From IMG/VR virus record IMGVR_UViG_3300008954_002469, positions 1-54,567 of that record: a stretch of 54,567 bases of DNA. The stretch is one strand, 5' to 3'. Of the stretch, positions 7,521 through 14,230 are shown in pieces. Source of the DNA: a virus. Both the position numbers and the translations under genes were made by a program. Every line of letters starts with the position of its first letter. Position 1 is the stretch's first letter. Below the pieces are notes generated by a model, which saw only the letters and a list, made by a program, of their open reading frames with translations, had not been told where the DNA came from and made no database searches.

Positions 7521-8325
7521 CAGATATTTATCAGGATTAGGATTTACTGATTTATTGTTTAATACTTTAATCGGTTTTGTGTTCCTTTTTGTTATAGCAT
7601 TCTTGCTTATAGCACCTCCTGTCCCCACAGATAAAAAAATAGATCCAAAGGCAGAGATATTGCTCATATTAACTTGGCCTGAAGGATCGTCTAAAGATAT
7701 TGACATGTGGGTTAGAGATCCATTAGGACAAATTGTTAGTTTTAGAGGCAGGGATAGAGGACTGATGCATTTGGATCGAGATGATCTAGGTACTAGTAAT
7801 GACACTGTTCAATTAGCAGATGGTCGTTATGTAACAAGTGATATGAATCAAGAGATTGTTACAATACGTGGTTTCCTTCCAGGCGAATGGACTGTTAATA
7901 TTCATTATTATGCGTATAGGCAAGGCTCTACTGCAGATGTACCACAAGAAGAAATAACTGCACCTGTCACAGTGGAATTAATTAGAATTAATCCATATAA
8001 ATCTAAAGGTTTAATTAAATTTGATTTGGTTAAACCAGGGCAAGAAAAAACAGCGTTTAATTTTACTGTAGTAGAAGAAACATATACTAAACGAAAAGGT
8101 GGAGAACTAACTGAAGAAAAGATTTATCATATAACAGATGTTAATACATATATGACACCATTTGTATATGACCAAAGGTGGCAATCAACATATCATGAAG
8201 GCCCTGACGGAAATTTAATTGAACGTACACATGGAGACCAAACACCTGAGTCACCAGTGCCCCCTGATCCTGCTGGCAATTTTGCTGGTATTAAAGAAGA
8301 ATTTTTACACTTATGGGGATATTGA
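7501..8325 (+). CDS. ExbD/TolR/MotB-like partner with DUF2135-like periplasmic domain
   Basis: A 274-residue protein with a single N-terminal membrane helix (about 13-40, FTDLLFNTLIGFVFLFVIAF) after a short basic segment, as in ExbD/TolR. The periplasmic part contains ILLILTWPEGSSKDIDMWV, then DPLG and HLDRDDLG, like the DUF2135/YfaP calcium-type beta domain. A Pro-rich C-terminal tail follows. It has no OmpA-like peptidoglycan-binding domain. The gene overlaps the ExbB-like gene and ends in a TGATG overlap with the next, so the three form a tight operon. I infer an ion-driven envelope machine with an unusual effector domain. Confidence 0.75.
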   Translation: MTTGKRNRYLSGLGFTDLLFNTLIGFVFLFVIAFLLIAPPVPTDKKIDPKAEILLILTWPEGSSKDIDMWVRDPLGQIVSFRGRDRGLMHLDRDDLGTSNDTVQLADGRYVTSDMNQEIVTIRGFLPGEWTVNIHYYAYRQGSTADVPQEEITAPVTVELIRINPYKSKGLIKFDLVKPGQEKTAFNFTVVEETYTKRKGGELTEEKIYHITDVNTYMTPFVYDQRWQSTYHEGPDGNLIERTHGDQTPESPVPPDPAGNFAGIKEEFLHLWGY

Positions 8326-8963
8326 TGATTGATGAACAACAAGAAACTCAAAACATTACAGACGCAAGTCATCATCAAAACAATGCAGAGGCAAATATTA
8401 TGGCAACAGCACAAGAAAAAGCAATAGATTTTTCCACAATAGCAGGTGATGAGAAACTTGAATGGAATGCTTGGTATGATATACTATATGCGTTTAATAT
8501 TGAGTTTATTACTGCGGTGTTGTTAATTATTCTTGTTAGTTATATATTAATACGTACTCCTGCGAAACTTTACATCAAATTCTTAACAATTCCCTTGCTT
8601 TTTTTCTTATTATATAGTACAATGGATAAGTTAAATGACGTTCTAGGGTATGCTTATCCTACGATTCCTGTTGGAAAAGTAATTGTAATGGACGGCCAAA
8701 GACAAGGTAAAGTTATTGAATTATGGGTTAAACATTTAGGTAAAACAGATACTCGATTATATAAATTACCGTATACTAAAAAATTGCAGAAAAAGTTAAA
8801 GCAAGCAAAAGAAGCACGAGAACAAGGTAATCCAATGGTCTTAGAATGGAAGAGAGCCGCTAAACATAAAGGACGAGCAGGGCAACGTAATCCAGGAAAA
8901 TTTATAGTATATAATTTACGTGACTTAATGGAAGGGCCAAAAAAGAATTATGAGCAACAATGA
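8325..8963 (+). CDS. Membrane protein, third gene of the ExbB/D-like operon
   Basis: A 212-residue protein, taking the ATG in the TGATG overlap rather than an in-frame start at 8313 inside the previous gene. An acidic N-terminal segment precedes two hydrophobic helices (about residues 58-105, EFITAVLLIILVSYILI and FLTIPLLFFLLYS). A basic cytoplasmic-type domain rich in Lys follows. No family recognised. Its position between the channel pair and ClpS suggests a component or regulator of the ion-channel complex; this is inference. Confidence 0.7.
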   Translation: MIDEQQETQNITDASHHQNNAEANIMATAQEKAIDFSTIAGDEKLEWNAWYDILYAFNIEFITAVLLIILVSYILIRTPAKLYIKFLTIPLLFFLLYSTMDKLNDVLGYAYPTIPVGKVIVMDGQRQGKVIELWVKHLGKTDTRLYKLPYTKKLQKKLKQAKEAREQGNPMVLEWKRAAKHKGRAGQRNPGKFIVYNLRDLMEGPKKNYEQQ

Positions 8964-9262
8964 TGTCAGATACTGCAACTAAAATAGAAGAAAATTTAAA
9001 GTTAAAAGAACCACCTTTGTATAAGGTAGTTTTTATTAATGATGATGTTACACCAATGGATTTTGTTGTAAATTGTTTAATGTCTATTTTTATGCATGCC
9101 ATTGATGCCGCACAAGATTTGACACATAAAATACATCAAGAAGGGTTTGCTATAGTAGCAGTATTGCCGTATGAAATAGCAGAACAAAAAGGTATTGAAA
9201 CCACTGTACTATCTCGTAACAATAATTACCCGTTACAAGTAAAAATAGAAGCAGATAATTAA
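8960..9262 (+). CDS. clpS: ClpS-like adaptor protein
   Basis: A 100-residue protein matching ClpS from about residue 16 onwards: PPLYKVVFINDDVTPMDFVV, a helical segment, then HKIHQEGFAIV and a final PLQVKIE strand. ClpS delivers N-degron substrates to ClpAP; the NDD segment and the His after THKI are the substrate-pocket and ClpA-contact positions of the family. It overlaps the preceding stop (ATGATG). A phage ClpS could redirect host ClpAP against host proteins, or block it. The tmRNA that makes ClpXP/ClpAP degradation tags is encoded 1 kb downstream. Confidence 0.9.
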   Translation: MMSDTATKIEENLKLKEPPLYKVVFINDDVTPMDFVVNCLMSIFMHAIDAAQDLTHKIHQEGFAIVAVLPYEIAEQKGIETTVLSRNNNYPLQVKIEADN

Positions 9263-9267
9263 TATTT

Positions 9268-9275
9268 TATAAATA
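9268..9275 (+). promoter_or_regulatory. T4-like late promoter TATAAATA
   Basis: Exact consensus box 22 nt before the ATG at 9298, with AGGAG between. A conventional leader with a Shine-Dalgarno sequence. Confidence 0.7.
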
Positions 9276-9297
9276 TAAACCATAGGAGAATAACAAT

Positions 9298-9459
9298 ATG
9301 GACTATTTAAAAGCACGATGGGCAGAAAGATCATCATGGGATGGCGGCGTATTAGTCGCTGTTGGTGTAGTATGCCTCTTATTTTCACCACTGGTTAAGT
9401 GGGCGGCCTGGGGCGCAATAATTTATGGTGCATGGACACTATTTAAAGGCGAAGAATGA
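9298..9459 (+). CDS. Small membrane protein (53 aa)
   Basis: A 53-residue protein starting MDYLKARWAERSSWDGG, followed by two hydrophobic stretches (VLVAVGVVCLLFSP and WAAWGAIIYGAWTLF) and ending KGEE. Start supported by a TATAAATA box and AGGAG at proper spacing. The stop overlaps the next ATG (ATGA). Short Trp-rich membrane proteins like this recur in marine T4-like phages, from memory; function unknown. A holin-like role is possible but unsupported. Confidence 0.75.
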   Translation: MDYLKARWAERSSWDGGVLVAVGVVCLLFSPLVKWAAWGAIIYGAWTLFKGEE

Positions 9460-9800
9460 TTGATTCAACACATATAAGATTAGAATGTCTTAAATTAGCA
9501 GGTGGTGATTTGACTTTAGCATCAGAGTATGTTAAGTTTGTCACAGATGAGGCCGAGAAAAAATATGGTCCTTCTAGCTATATGGAAATTTATAATGACT
9601 ATAAAGACATTTTCGATAAAGCAATGGGACAAAAATCACAAAGTTTTGATGATGTACAAACAGCATCAAGATTTTATACTACAGGAAGTTCTGTAGATGT
9701 GCCACCGCAAAATATATCTTATGGTGATAAAGAAGAAGTAAAAGAACATGTTATAGAAAATGATAATTTCGCTAAACCACAATTTAAGGATGCATGGTAA
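9456..9800 (+). CDS. Unknown phage protein
   Basis: A 114-residue acidic protein with a helical N-terminal half (about 1-65) and a polar, probably disordered C-terminal half. No family recognised. It overlaps the 53-aa membrane gene by 4 nt and the bL33 gene by one base (TAATG), forming a short operon from the late promoter at 9268. Being upstream of bL33 and the tmRNA may simply reflect gene order. Confidence 0.65.
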   Translation: MIDSTHIRLECLKLAGGDLTLASEYVKFVTDEAEKKYGPSSYMEIYNDYKDIFDKAMGQKSQSFDDVQTASRFYTTGSSVDVPPQNISYGDKEEVKEHVIENDNFAKPQFKDAW

Positions 9801-9973
9801 TGGCAAGTAAAAATATTACAATTATTAAATTAGTATCAACTGCTGGTACCGGGCATTATTATACCACAACCGTTAATAAAAGAAAGATGGGTGGCAATAA
9901 ACTTAAATTAAAAAAGTATGACCCAGTTGTACGCAAACATGTTTTATATGAAGAAAAGAAAATAAGTAAGTAA
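9800..9973 (+). CDS. rpmG: Ribosomal protein bL33
   Basis: A 57-residue basic protein that aligns end to end with bL33: [20 protein letters not shown], then [20 protein letters not shown] and [13 protein letters not shown]. It is the zinc-free type, without the paired cysteines of zinc-binding bL33. bL33 lies on the 50S subunit near the E site. Translation is coupled to the upstream gene (TAATG). The tmRNA acceptor piece begins within a few nucleotides of the stop. Phage-encoded bL33 is rarer than bS21; both in one phage is notable. Confidence 0.92.
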   Translation: MASKNITIIKLVSTAGTGHYYTTTVNKRKMGGNKLKLKKYDPVVRKHVLYEEKKISK

Positions 9974-9976
9974 CTT

Positions 9977-10040
9977 TATTGTCGTATGATGTAGACAATA
10001 TGCATTCTGGACGTGGGTTCGATCCCCACCACCTCCACCA
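9977..10040 (+). ncRNA. ssrA: tmRNA acceptor piece (3' part of a circularly permuted ssrA)
   Basis: It ends with a T-arm (GTGGG, TTCGATC, CCCAC; 10013-10029), the acceptor strand CACCTCC (10030-10036), A73 and encoded CCA. There is no tRNA 5' half upstream. CACCTCC instead pairs with GGGGGTG at the start of the coding piece at 10233, including the G3-U70 alanine identity pair. A 7-bp hairpin TATTGTC/GACAATA (9977-10000) probably opens this piece. The order acceptor-spacer-coding is that of permuted, two-piece tmRNA genes. The exact 5' end is not determined. Confidence 0.88.
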
Positions 10041-10053
10041 AAAGGAGATTAAA

Positions 10054-10158
10054 ATGAACTATAATACATTGATAGGAGGAAGCGACGATGCGATTCCTCC
10101 GGAACAAGATAAAAACATTACCAAGGCCTTTCAGGAAAGCTATAGAATATATGTTTAA
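10054..10158 (+). CDS. Tiny ORF in the tmRNA spacer (34 aa)
   Basis: Begins MNYNTLIGGSDDAIPPEQ and is preceded by AAGGAG at good spacing. It contains the Shine-Dalgarno and start of a second ORF in another frame (10088). Polar, no family. May be a leader peptide coupling translation of the nested gene. It lies inside the sequence that must be removed from a permuted pre-tmRNA if both halves are transcribed together. Confidence 0.5.
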   Translation: MNYNTLIGGSDDAIPPEQDKNITKAFQESYRIYV

Positions 10159-10231
10159 AATATATGTCGCATGGAGTATCTGTGCCGACATAATTATTAT
10201 TGGTGGTATAGTATACTTAATCTTTTTTTGA
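10088..10231 (+). CDS. Small basic membrane protein nested in the tmRNA spacer (47 aa)
   Basis: A basic N-terminus (MRFLRNKIKTLPRPFRKAI) is followed by a hydrophobic C-terminal helix (CADIIIIGGIVYLIFF). AGGAGG lies 8 nt before the ATG. The frame overlaps the 34-aa ORF, and its stop codon ends 1 nt before the GGGGG start of the tmRNA coding piece. The strong ribosome site and phage-like small membrane protein character support it being real. Its message would overlap the tmRNA precursor. Confidence 0.6.
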   Translation: MRFLRNKIKTLPRPFRKAIEYMFKIYVAWSICADIIIIGGIVYLIFF

Positions 10232-10232
10232 C

Positions 10233-10410
10233 GGGGGTGACATGGCTTCGACAGGGTGAGGACGATATACGGACGACACATGGGAGCAGTTCCATGTTAA
10301 AAAACAGCAAACTAAAATAATTGCAAACGACGATTATTACGAATACGCATTAGCCGCTTAATCACGGCAGTATTCCGGGGTATAGAGCATACCTTGTTAC
10401 CCAATCTGCT
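10233..10410 (+). ncRNA. ssrA: tmRNA coding piece with tag ANDDYYEYALAA
   Basis: It starts GGGGGTGACATGGCTTCGAC, the typical 5' end of tmRNA. The resume codon GCA is at 10323 and the tag frame encodes ANDDYYEYALAA, stop at 10359-10361. The ALAA end is the canonical ClpXP/ClpAP degron. The 5' GGGGGTG has no partner downstream; its complement and the CCA end lie upstream at 10030-10040, so the gene is permuted. The 3' end is estimated; a hairpin terminator follows at 10416. Confidence 0.9.
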
Positions 10411-10415
10411 TTTTT

Positions 10416-10445
10416 GGAAGGGCCCGTTTAGGGCCTTTCCTTATT
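10416..10445 (+). terminator. Terminator after the tmRNA
   Basis: A 10-bp stem GGAAGGGCCC with GGGCCTTTCC, loop GTTTA, then TTATTC. The U tract is short. It resembles the two other GGGCC-stem hairpins at 31152 and 31576. It touches the end of the converging minus-strand gene. Confidence 0.65.
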
Positions 10446-11022
10446 CTATAACTGTAGCAACTAAATGGACGCGATCTTCCTCGCCTCCGTTAAACGCATT
10501 ATGATATTTTGTATTATCAGTAATCCATACTTTGCCATCTGCGGGCATATGTTTTACTTCATCATCAATAATCATTAGTGCGCCTGGGTTGGTTACGATA
10601 GGTATGTGTAATCTGCGTTCAGGATCCCTGTGCCAACTCAATGTTGTGCGTGGCATTTTCCAAAGCAATCTTACTCTGCCTAATTTATAATTGGGAATAA
10701 GTGTATCGTATACTTCTTTGAAGTAAGTATCTTCAAATAGTTTAACAAACTCAGTATATTGGGATTCGTCTATTGGATTTTCTCGTTGGACCTCTTCACC
10801 ACTGCTTGTTGGGCGTGTCCAAAATAATCCTCTTACATTACCACCTGTGATAGAGTTTGGATCACCGGGAATTTGTGTTAGACAAATAGCATTGATGTCT
10901 CTTTTGCCTAAAGGAGATTGTCTTGCGACTCGCGAATCAACTTCGCGCAATGCATCCTGTAATTTGCTCACGTCAAAGCAAATATCAGGGTCAATGAAAA
11001 AGTTATTCAATTTAGGTAGCAA
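10441..11022 (-). CDS. Aspartyl/asparaginyl beta-hydroxylase-like 2OG-Fe(II) oxygenase
   Basis: A 193-residue protein. The C-terminal half has the double-stranded beta-helix signature: WHRDPERRLHIPI (the HxD iron ligands and substrate strand), then GKVWITDNTKYHNAFN (distal His) and RVHLVATVIE. Such enzymes use 2-oxoglutarate, oxygen and iron to hydroxylate proteins or small molecules. The start is a TTG at 11022; no ATG lies nearby. A TATAAATA box sits 12 nt upstream on this strand. It is one of four 2OG oxygenases in the window. The target is unknown. Confidence 0.82.
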   Translation of the reverse strand: MLPKLNNFFIDPDICFDVSKLQDALREVDSRVARQSPLGKRDINAICLTQIPGDPNSITGGNVRGLFWTRPTSSGEEVQRENPIDESQYTEFVKLFEDTYFKEVYDTLIPNYKLGRVRLLWKMPRTTLSWHRDPERRLHIPIVTNPGALMIIDDEVKHMPADGKVWITDNTKYHNAFNGGEEDRVHLVATVIE

Positions 11023-11034
11023 CCTGTAAAGTTC

Positions 11035-11042
11035 TATTTATA
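11035..11042 (-). promoter_or_regulatory. T4-like late promoter TATAAATA
   Basis: Exact consensus on the minus strand, 12 nt upstream of the TTG start at 11022. Predicted leader about 7 nt. Confidence 0.65.
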
Positions 11043-11067
11043 ATAGTGGATAACTTATAGCAGTATT
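11041..11067 (+). repeat. Direct repeat copy 1 upstream of an oxygenase gene
   Basis: About 27 nt (TAATAGTGGATAACTTATAG and onward) recur with few changes at 11681-11707. Each copy is followed downstream by a TTAAATATTG late box. Likely a duplicated regulatory segment. Confidence 0.5.
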
Positions 11068-11071
11068 ACGT

Positions 11072-11077
11072 TAAATA
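11072..11077 (+). promoter_or_regulatory. TAAATA late box with 4-codon upstream ORF
   Basis: TAAATA, 5 nt, then ATG at 11083, which opens only MAVT and a stop. The next gene starts at 11150. This suggests a late transcript with a minimal upstream ORF, the only member of the TAAATA-N5-ATG class not starting a long gene. Confidence 0.4.
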
Positions 11078-11149
11078 TTGACATGGCGGTAACATAGCTA
11101 TATATTAATCATAATCGACTACCATTTTATTAATAATGGAGGACGATTT

Positions 11150-11683
11150 ATGCGTGTTACTGAAGTAAAAGATTTCTTTCCTCAAGAAATTCTTGATAAA
11201 ATCTTATCGATTGCAAACAATAATGAATTTGTGGATATAAATTATTCTGTTGCGAGTGGTATTCGTAAAAAATTAGATCTTTGGGATTTAGATGTTAAAC
11301 AAGATATTGAGAAATTTTGTGATTCTGTTATAAAAACCGCAGTTGATCACCCTGTTATTATTAATAATGCCTTTTTGTGGAAGGATGAACCAGGATTCTC
11401 TATGAGTAATCATGTTGATAATTATAAAGTTCATCTTGCAATACAAATTTATTTAAATGATAATGATAATTTTGGAACTATATTTAAAATGGATGGTTCA
11501 GACAAAATAATAAAATATGGTTTAAATAGGGGTTATATTAATCATAATTATCTTGAACCAAGAATTGTTCATTCGGTTCCCAAATGTAATTATAAAAGAT
11601 TAAGTCTTTATATTATGTACGCTAAAACCGATAAAGATGGTAATCCAATAGTTTTAGAAAATGAACAAGCTAATATGAAATAA
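11150..11683 (+). CDS. 2OG-Fe(II) oxygenase, prolyl-hydroxylase-like
   Basis: A 177-residue protein. NHVDNYKVHLAIQIYLND carries the HxD iron motif, and HSVPKCNYKRLSLYI gives the distal His and the Arg that holds 2-oxoglutarate. The N-terminal part (FFPQEILDKIL) is the common entry helix of this family. GGAGG precedes the ATG. The gene lies between two copies of a 27-nt repeat, and a late box with a mini-ORF is upstream. The substrate is unknown; in marine phages these proteins are often proposed to modify DNA, protein or glycans. Confidence 0.82.
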   Translation: MRVTEVKDFFPQEILDKILSIANNNEFVDINYSVASGIRKKLDLWDLDVKQDIEKFCDSVIKTAVDHPVIINNAFLWKDEPGFSMSNHVDNYKVHLAIQIYLNDNDNFGTIFKMDGSDKIIKYGLNRGYINHNYLEPRIVHSVPKCNYKRLSLYIMYAKTDKDGNPIVLENEQANMK

Positions 11684-11707
11684 TAGTGGATAATTTACAG
11701 CAGTAAT
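11681..11707 (+). repeat. Direct repeat copy 2
   Basis: Near-identical to 11041-11067. It starts inside the stop of the oxygenase gene and precedes the TTTAAATA late box of the next gene. Confidence 0.5.
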
Positions 11708-11739
11708 ATAGTAGTGCTTTAATCATTAAAACATCACTT

Positions 11740-11745
11740 TAAATA
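11740..11745 (+). promoter_or_regulatory. TAAATA late box, 5 nt from ATG
   Basis: TAAATA-TTGGC-ATG places a T4-spaced start site on the A of ATG of the gene at 11751. No Shine-Dalgarno sequence lies between. Confidence 0.6.
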
Positions 11746-11750
11746 TTGGC

Positions 11751-12122
11751 ATGAGTAAACAAACAAGTATGACAGTTAGTGATTCATCAATGATAACTAT
11801 CCCAGTTCGTAATTTGATAGCATTGTTCGTCTTTGTAGGTCTTGCTATTACTGGTTATTTTAATGTAACAGGACGTATTACGTTTTTAGAGCATAATCTA
11901 GCAATTCAAGATGTCCATGTTAAAGCAAATAATGAATTTCGTGTTAAATGGCCTCGTGGTGAATTGGGTTCATTACCTGATGATGCTGAACAGAATATGA
12001 GATTAAATCATCTAGAGAACGAATTAAAAGAAATTCAAGAAAATATTAAAATTTATAAACAAGTAAGTGAAGAAGTTAATCTGCGTGAACAAATGAACGC
12101 AATTGAAGTTAAATCAAATTGA
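11751..12122 (+). CDS. Single-pass membrane protein with coiled coil
   Basis: A 123-residue protein with a polar N-terminus of about 20 residues, one membrane helix (about 22-42, LIALFVFVGLAITGYFNV), a short linker, and a Glu/Asn/Lys-rich helical segment (about 80-120) likely to form a coiled coil. No family named. It is probably cytoplasm-in, with the coiled coil outside. The predicted transcript is leaderless. The secreted thioredoxin-like gene follows 1 nt later. Confidence 0.7.
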   Translation: MSKQTSMTVSDSSMITIPVRNLIALFVFVGLAITGYFNVTGRITFLEHNLAIQDVHVKANNEFRVKWPRGELGSLPDDAEQNMRLNHLENELKEIQENIKIYKQVSEEVNLREQMNAIEVKSN

Positions 12123-12123
12123 T

Positions 12124-12555
12124 ATGAAAAAGTTCCTATTTGTATTGCTATTATTAGTGGCTATGCCCGCACAAGCATTGGAATTGTTAGTAGTTACTGC
12201 TAACTGGTGCCCTGTTTGTGCTCGTTGGATAGACGAAATTCCAGAGTTTTATGATGATATTGATTTACCAATGATAAAAATAGACATCACTAATGGTATT
12301 ATTGCAAATCAAGAATATTTAGAGCATTATTGGGAAGGCAATATAAAGAGATTATATGCTGTTCCTACGTTTATTATATGGGATGAAGTTAATAAACGCG
12401 AACTAGTACGTTGGGCAGGTTATCAAAGTGAAGAACATTGGTATGAAATGCTAGAACGTGCTAAATTAAAAGCAGATATTAGCATAATAGACTGTGAAGC
12501 GGTCGGCCACTGCGAAAGTTTTAATCTCGGTCCCATACCACAAAACCAACCATAA
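12124..12555 (+). CDS. Secreted thioredoxin-like protein with CPVC site
   Basis: A 143-residue protein. The signal peptide MKKFLFVLLLLVAMPAQALE supports the ATG at 12124 over an in-frame start inside the previous gene. The thioredoxin fold follows, with active-site WCPVC after VVTANW. YAVPTFIIWD is the cis-proline strand. Periplasmic thioredoxin-like proteins reduce, oxidise or isomerise disulfides. Two more cysteines near the C-terminus (DCEAVGHC) could form a second disulfide. Secreted Cys-pair proteins elsewhere in the window (30882, 31326) would be candidate substrates; this is inference. Confidence 0.85.
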   Translation: MKKFLFVLLLLVAMPAQALELLVVTANWCPVCARWIDEIPEFYDDIDLPMIKIDITNGIIANQEYLEHYWEGNIKRLYAVPTFIIWDEVNKRELVRWAGYQSEEHWYEMLERAKLKADISIIDCEAVGHCESFNLGPIPQNQP

Positions 12556-12570
12556 GACTAAATCCTACAC

Positions 12571-12576
12571 TAAATA
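12571..12576 (+). promoter_or_regulatory. TAAATA late box, 5 nt from ATG
   Basis: TAAATA-TCTAT-ATG at the gene starting 12582. The identical arrangement recurs before 49295. Confidence 0.6.
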
Positions 12577-12581
12577 TCTAT

Positions 12582-12935
12582 ATGGATATCTATCATGTTT
12601 GGTGTGATATCGAAGGTGATATTACCGATAAAGAATGGGCACATAACCTTCGAGAATTTTTAAAATCACTCAAAGAAGAACACAAAATCGAGTCTTATCG
12701 TATTACTCGGTGTAAATTAGGCTTTCGTAGTATACAAGATTTGCCTGAATGGCATATTATGATTGAAACAAAAGACATGTCTCAATTAGAAAATGCTTTT
12801 CAGAGAGTCGCTAAAGTAGAACATCATGCATTAGACGAAATAGAAAGTCAACTTAAAACAAAGCATCATGCCTTTAATCAGCATGTTGCAGACAATATAC
12901 AACACGCATTATTCAGAGATTGGCCTGATGAGTGA
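12582..12935 (+). CDS. DUF6614-like protein
   Basis: A 117-residue protein starting YHVWCDIEGDITDKEWAHNL, with later KLGFRS and WHIMIETKDMSQLENAF and a C-terminal ALFRDWPDE. This pattern matches a small ferredoxin-fold family of unknown function found in bacteria (DUF6614, from memory). No catalytic residues can be named. The predicted transcript is leaderless. It overlaps the next gene (ATGAGTGA). Confidence 0.7.
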   Translation: MDIYHVWCDIEGDITDKEWAHNLREFLKSLKEEHKIESYRITRCKLGFRSIQDLPEWHIMIETKDMSQLENAFQRVAKVEHHALDEIESQLKTKHHAFNQHVADNIQHALFRDWPDE

Positions 12936-13203
12936 CGATAATGTTATTGACTTTGAAGGGAAGAAAGCAGACAGAATTCCGTTAAAGGAAATTATTGAAA
13001 CTGACTTTCACGGCAAAGGAGATGACATTTTCAATGATGAAACAACTCGCGTAATATCCGAAGTTTGGTTGTGGGATACGTTAGCTTTATTAGATGAGCA
13101 CGGTATCGATACTACAAATAATGATTTCAACCATGACTTAACAATTATACTTCAATTAATAGATACACTAATATATCGATACAAGGATAAAAAGCATGAT
13201 TAA
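12928..13203 (+). CDS. Unknown phage protein
   Basis: A 91-residue acidic protein starting at the ATG overlapping the previous stop; a start at 12868 would lie deep in the upstream gene. Predicted mostly helical, with a C-terminal LTIILQLIDTLIYRYKD helix. Similar short acidic proteins are common next to structural or regulatory genes in T4-like phages. Its end overlaps the SbmA-like gene by 8 nt. Confidence 0.65.
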   Translation: MSDDNVIDFEGKKADRIPLKEIIETDFHGKGDDIFNDETTRVISEVWLWDTLALLDEHGIDTTNNDFNHDLTIILQLIDTLIYRYKDKKHD

Positions 13204-14230
13204 GGCATTTTTTAGAAGTAAAAAATGGGCCTTATGGGCATATGGTGGTGGGGGATTATTAGTTTTATCATTGTGGGTACAAGTACAAATAACTGTAGCA
13301 ATAAACAAATGGTACGGTGGCTTTTATAACTTACTACAAACATCGGGTACATACAAAGACAACTCAGCAGAAGGTATTGCACTATTTTACGACAAGTTAC
13401 TCAGTTTTGATTATTGGCTTAATGGCTTTGAAGGCGAGCCGTCATTCGCAGTTTTAGCGTTCCCATATGTTATTTTGGCGGTGCTAACTGGATGGTTTAC
13501 CCGTATATATGGATTGCGTTGGCGACAAGCAATGACATTTGATTATATTCCGCGTTGGCGCACAGTTAAAGAAGAAATAGAAGGTGCGTCTCAACGTATT
13601 CAAGAAGACTGCAACCGGTTTGCACGAATTGTAGAATCATTGGGACTCCAAGTAGTAAGAGCAATTATGACACTTGTAGCATTTATTCCAGTATTGTGGG
13701 GATTAAGTGAGCACGTTGCTATTCCATTCTTTAGTGATATACCCGGCTCATTAGTTTGGACTGCGTTAACAGTATCGGTTGGTGGTATAATTATTTCATG
13801 GTTTGTGGGTTGGAAACTGCCTGGACTTGAATACAATAACCAAAAAGTAGAAGCGGCATTTAGAAAAGACCTTGTATTAGGTGAGGATGACAAAGTAAAT
13901 TATGCACAGCCAGAAACACTGTGGAGTTTATTTACTGGCATACGTTTTAACTATCAGAGACTATATCTTCATTATGGATATTTTGATACGTGGATGATTA
14001 TGTATGATCAATTTATGATTATTGTTCCATACTTAATAGTAGGCCCGGGTTTGTTTACTGGTGCAATATTGTTAGGTGTAGTAGTACAAGTATCTAATGC
14101 ATTCCAGAAAGTACATGGTGGATTTGCATTGTTCTTACATAACTGGACTACAATTACAGAACTAAGAAGCATATGGAAACGTTTGCATGAATTCGAACGA
14201 AACCTTGACAAATACGCTACGATCGCATAG
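13196..14230 (+). CDS. SbmA/BacA-like peptide transporter
   Basis: A 344-residue multi-pass membrane protein. It matches SbmA/BacA through most of its length: VAINKWYGGFYNLLQ, then RWRQAMTFDYIPRWR, EGASQRIQEDCNRFA, GWKLPGLEYNNQKVEAAFRK, and NYQRLYLHYGYFD. Family members are proton-driven inner-membrane importers of peptides (microcins, proline-rich and NCR peptides) and B12-type compounds. It is full-length apart from a shorter N-terminus and lacks the ATPase domain of BclA/ABCD relatives. The gene overlaps the genes on both sides. A transporter for host peptide traffic in a phage is unusual. Confidence 0.9.
   Translation: MIKAFFRSKKWALWAYGGGGLLVLSLWVQVQITVAINKWYGGFYNLLQTSGTYKDNSAEGIALFYDKLLSFDYWLNGFEGEPSFAVLAFPYVILAVLTGWFTRIYGLRWRQAMTFDYIPRWRTVKEEIEGASQRIQEDCNRFARIVESLGLQVVRAIMTLVAFIPVLWGLSEHVAIPFFSDIPGSLVWTALTVSVGGIIISWFVGWKLPGLEYNNQKVEAAFRKDLVLGEDDKVNYAQPETLWSLFTGIRFNYQRLYLHYGYFDTWMIMYDQFMIIVPYLIVGPGLFTGAILLGVVVQVSNAFQKVHGGFALFLHNWTTITELRSIWKRLHEFERNLDKYATIA

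Noticed and set aside
9976-10281. Minus-strand frame of 101 aa across the tmRNA region
   Set aside because: It is antisense to both tmRNA pieces and the small ORFs; its EPTS-like segment is the usual false translation of a T-arm.
10361-10440. Search for a standard tmRNA 3' half after the tag frame
   Set aside because: No T-arm or CCA end is present; only a hairpin terminator follows, which supports permutation.
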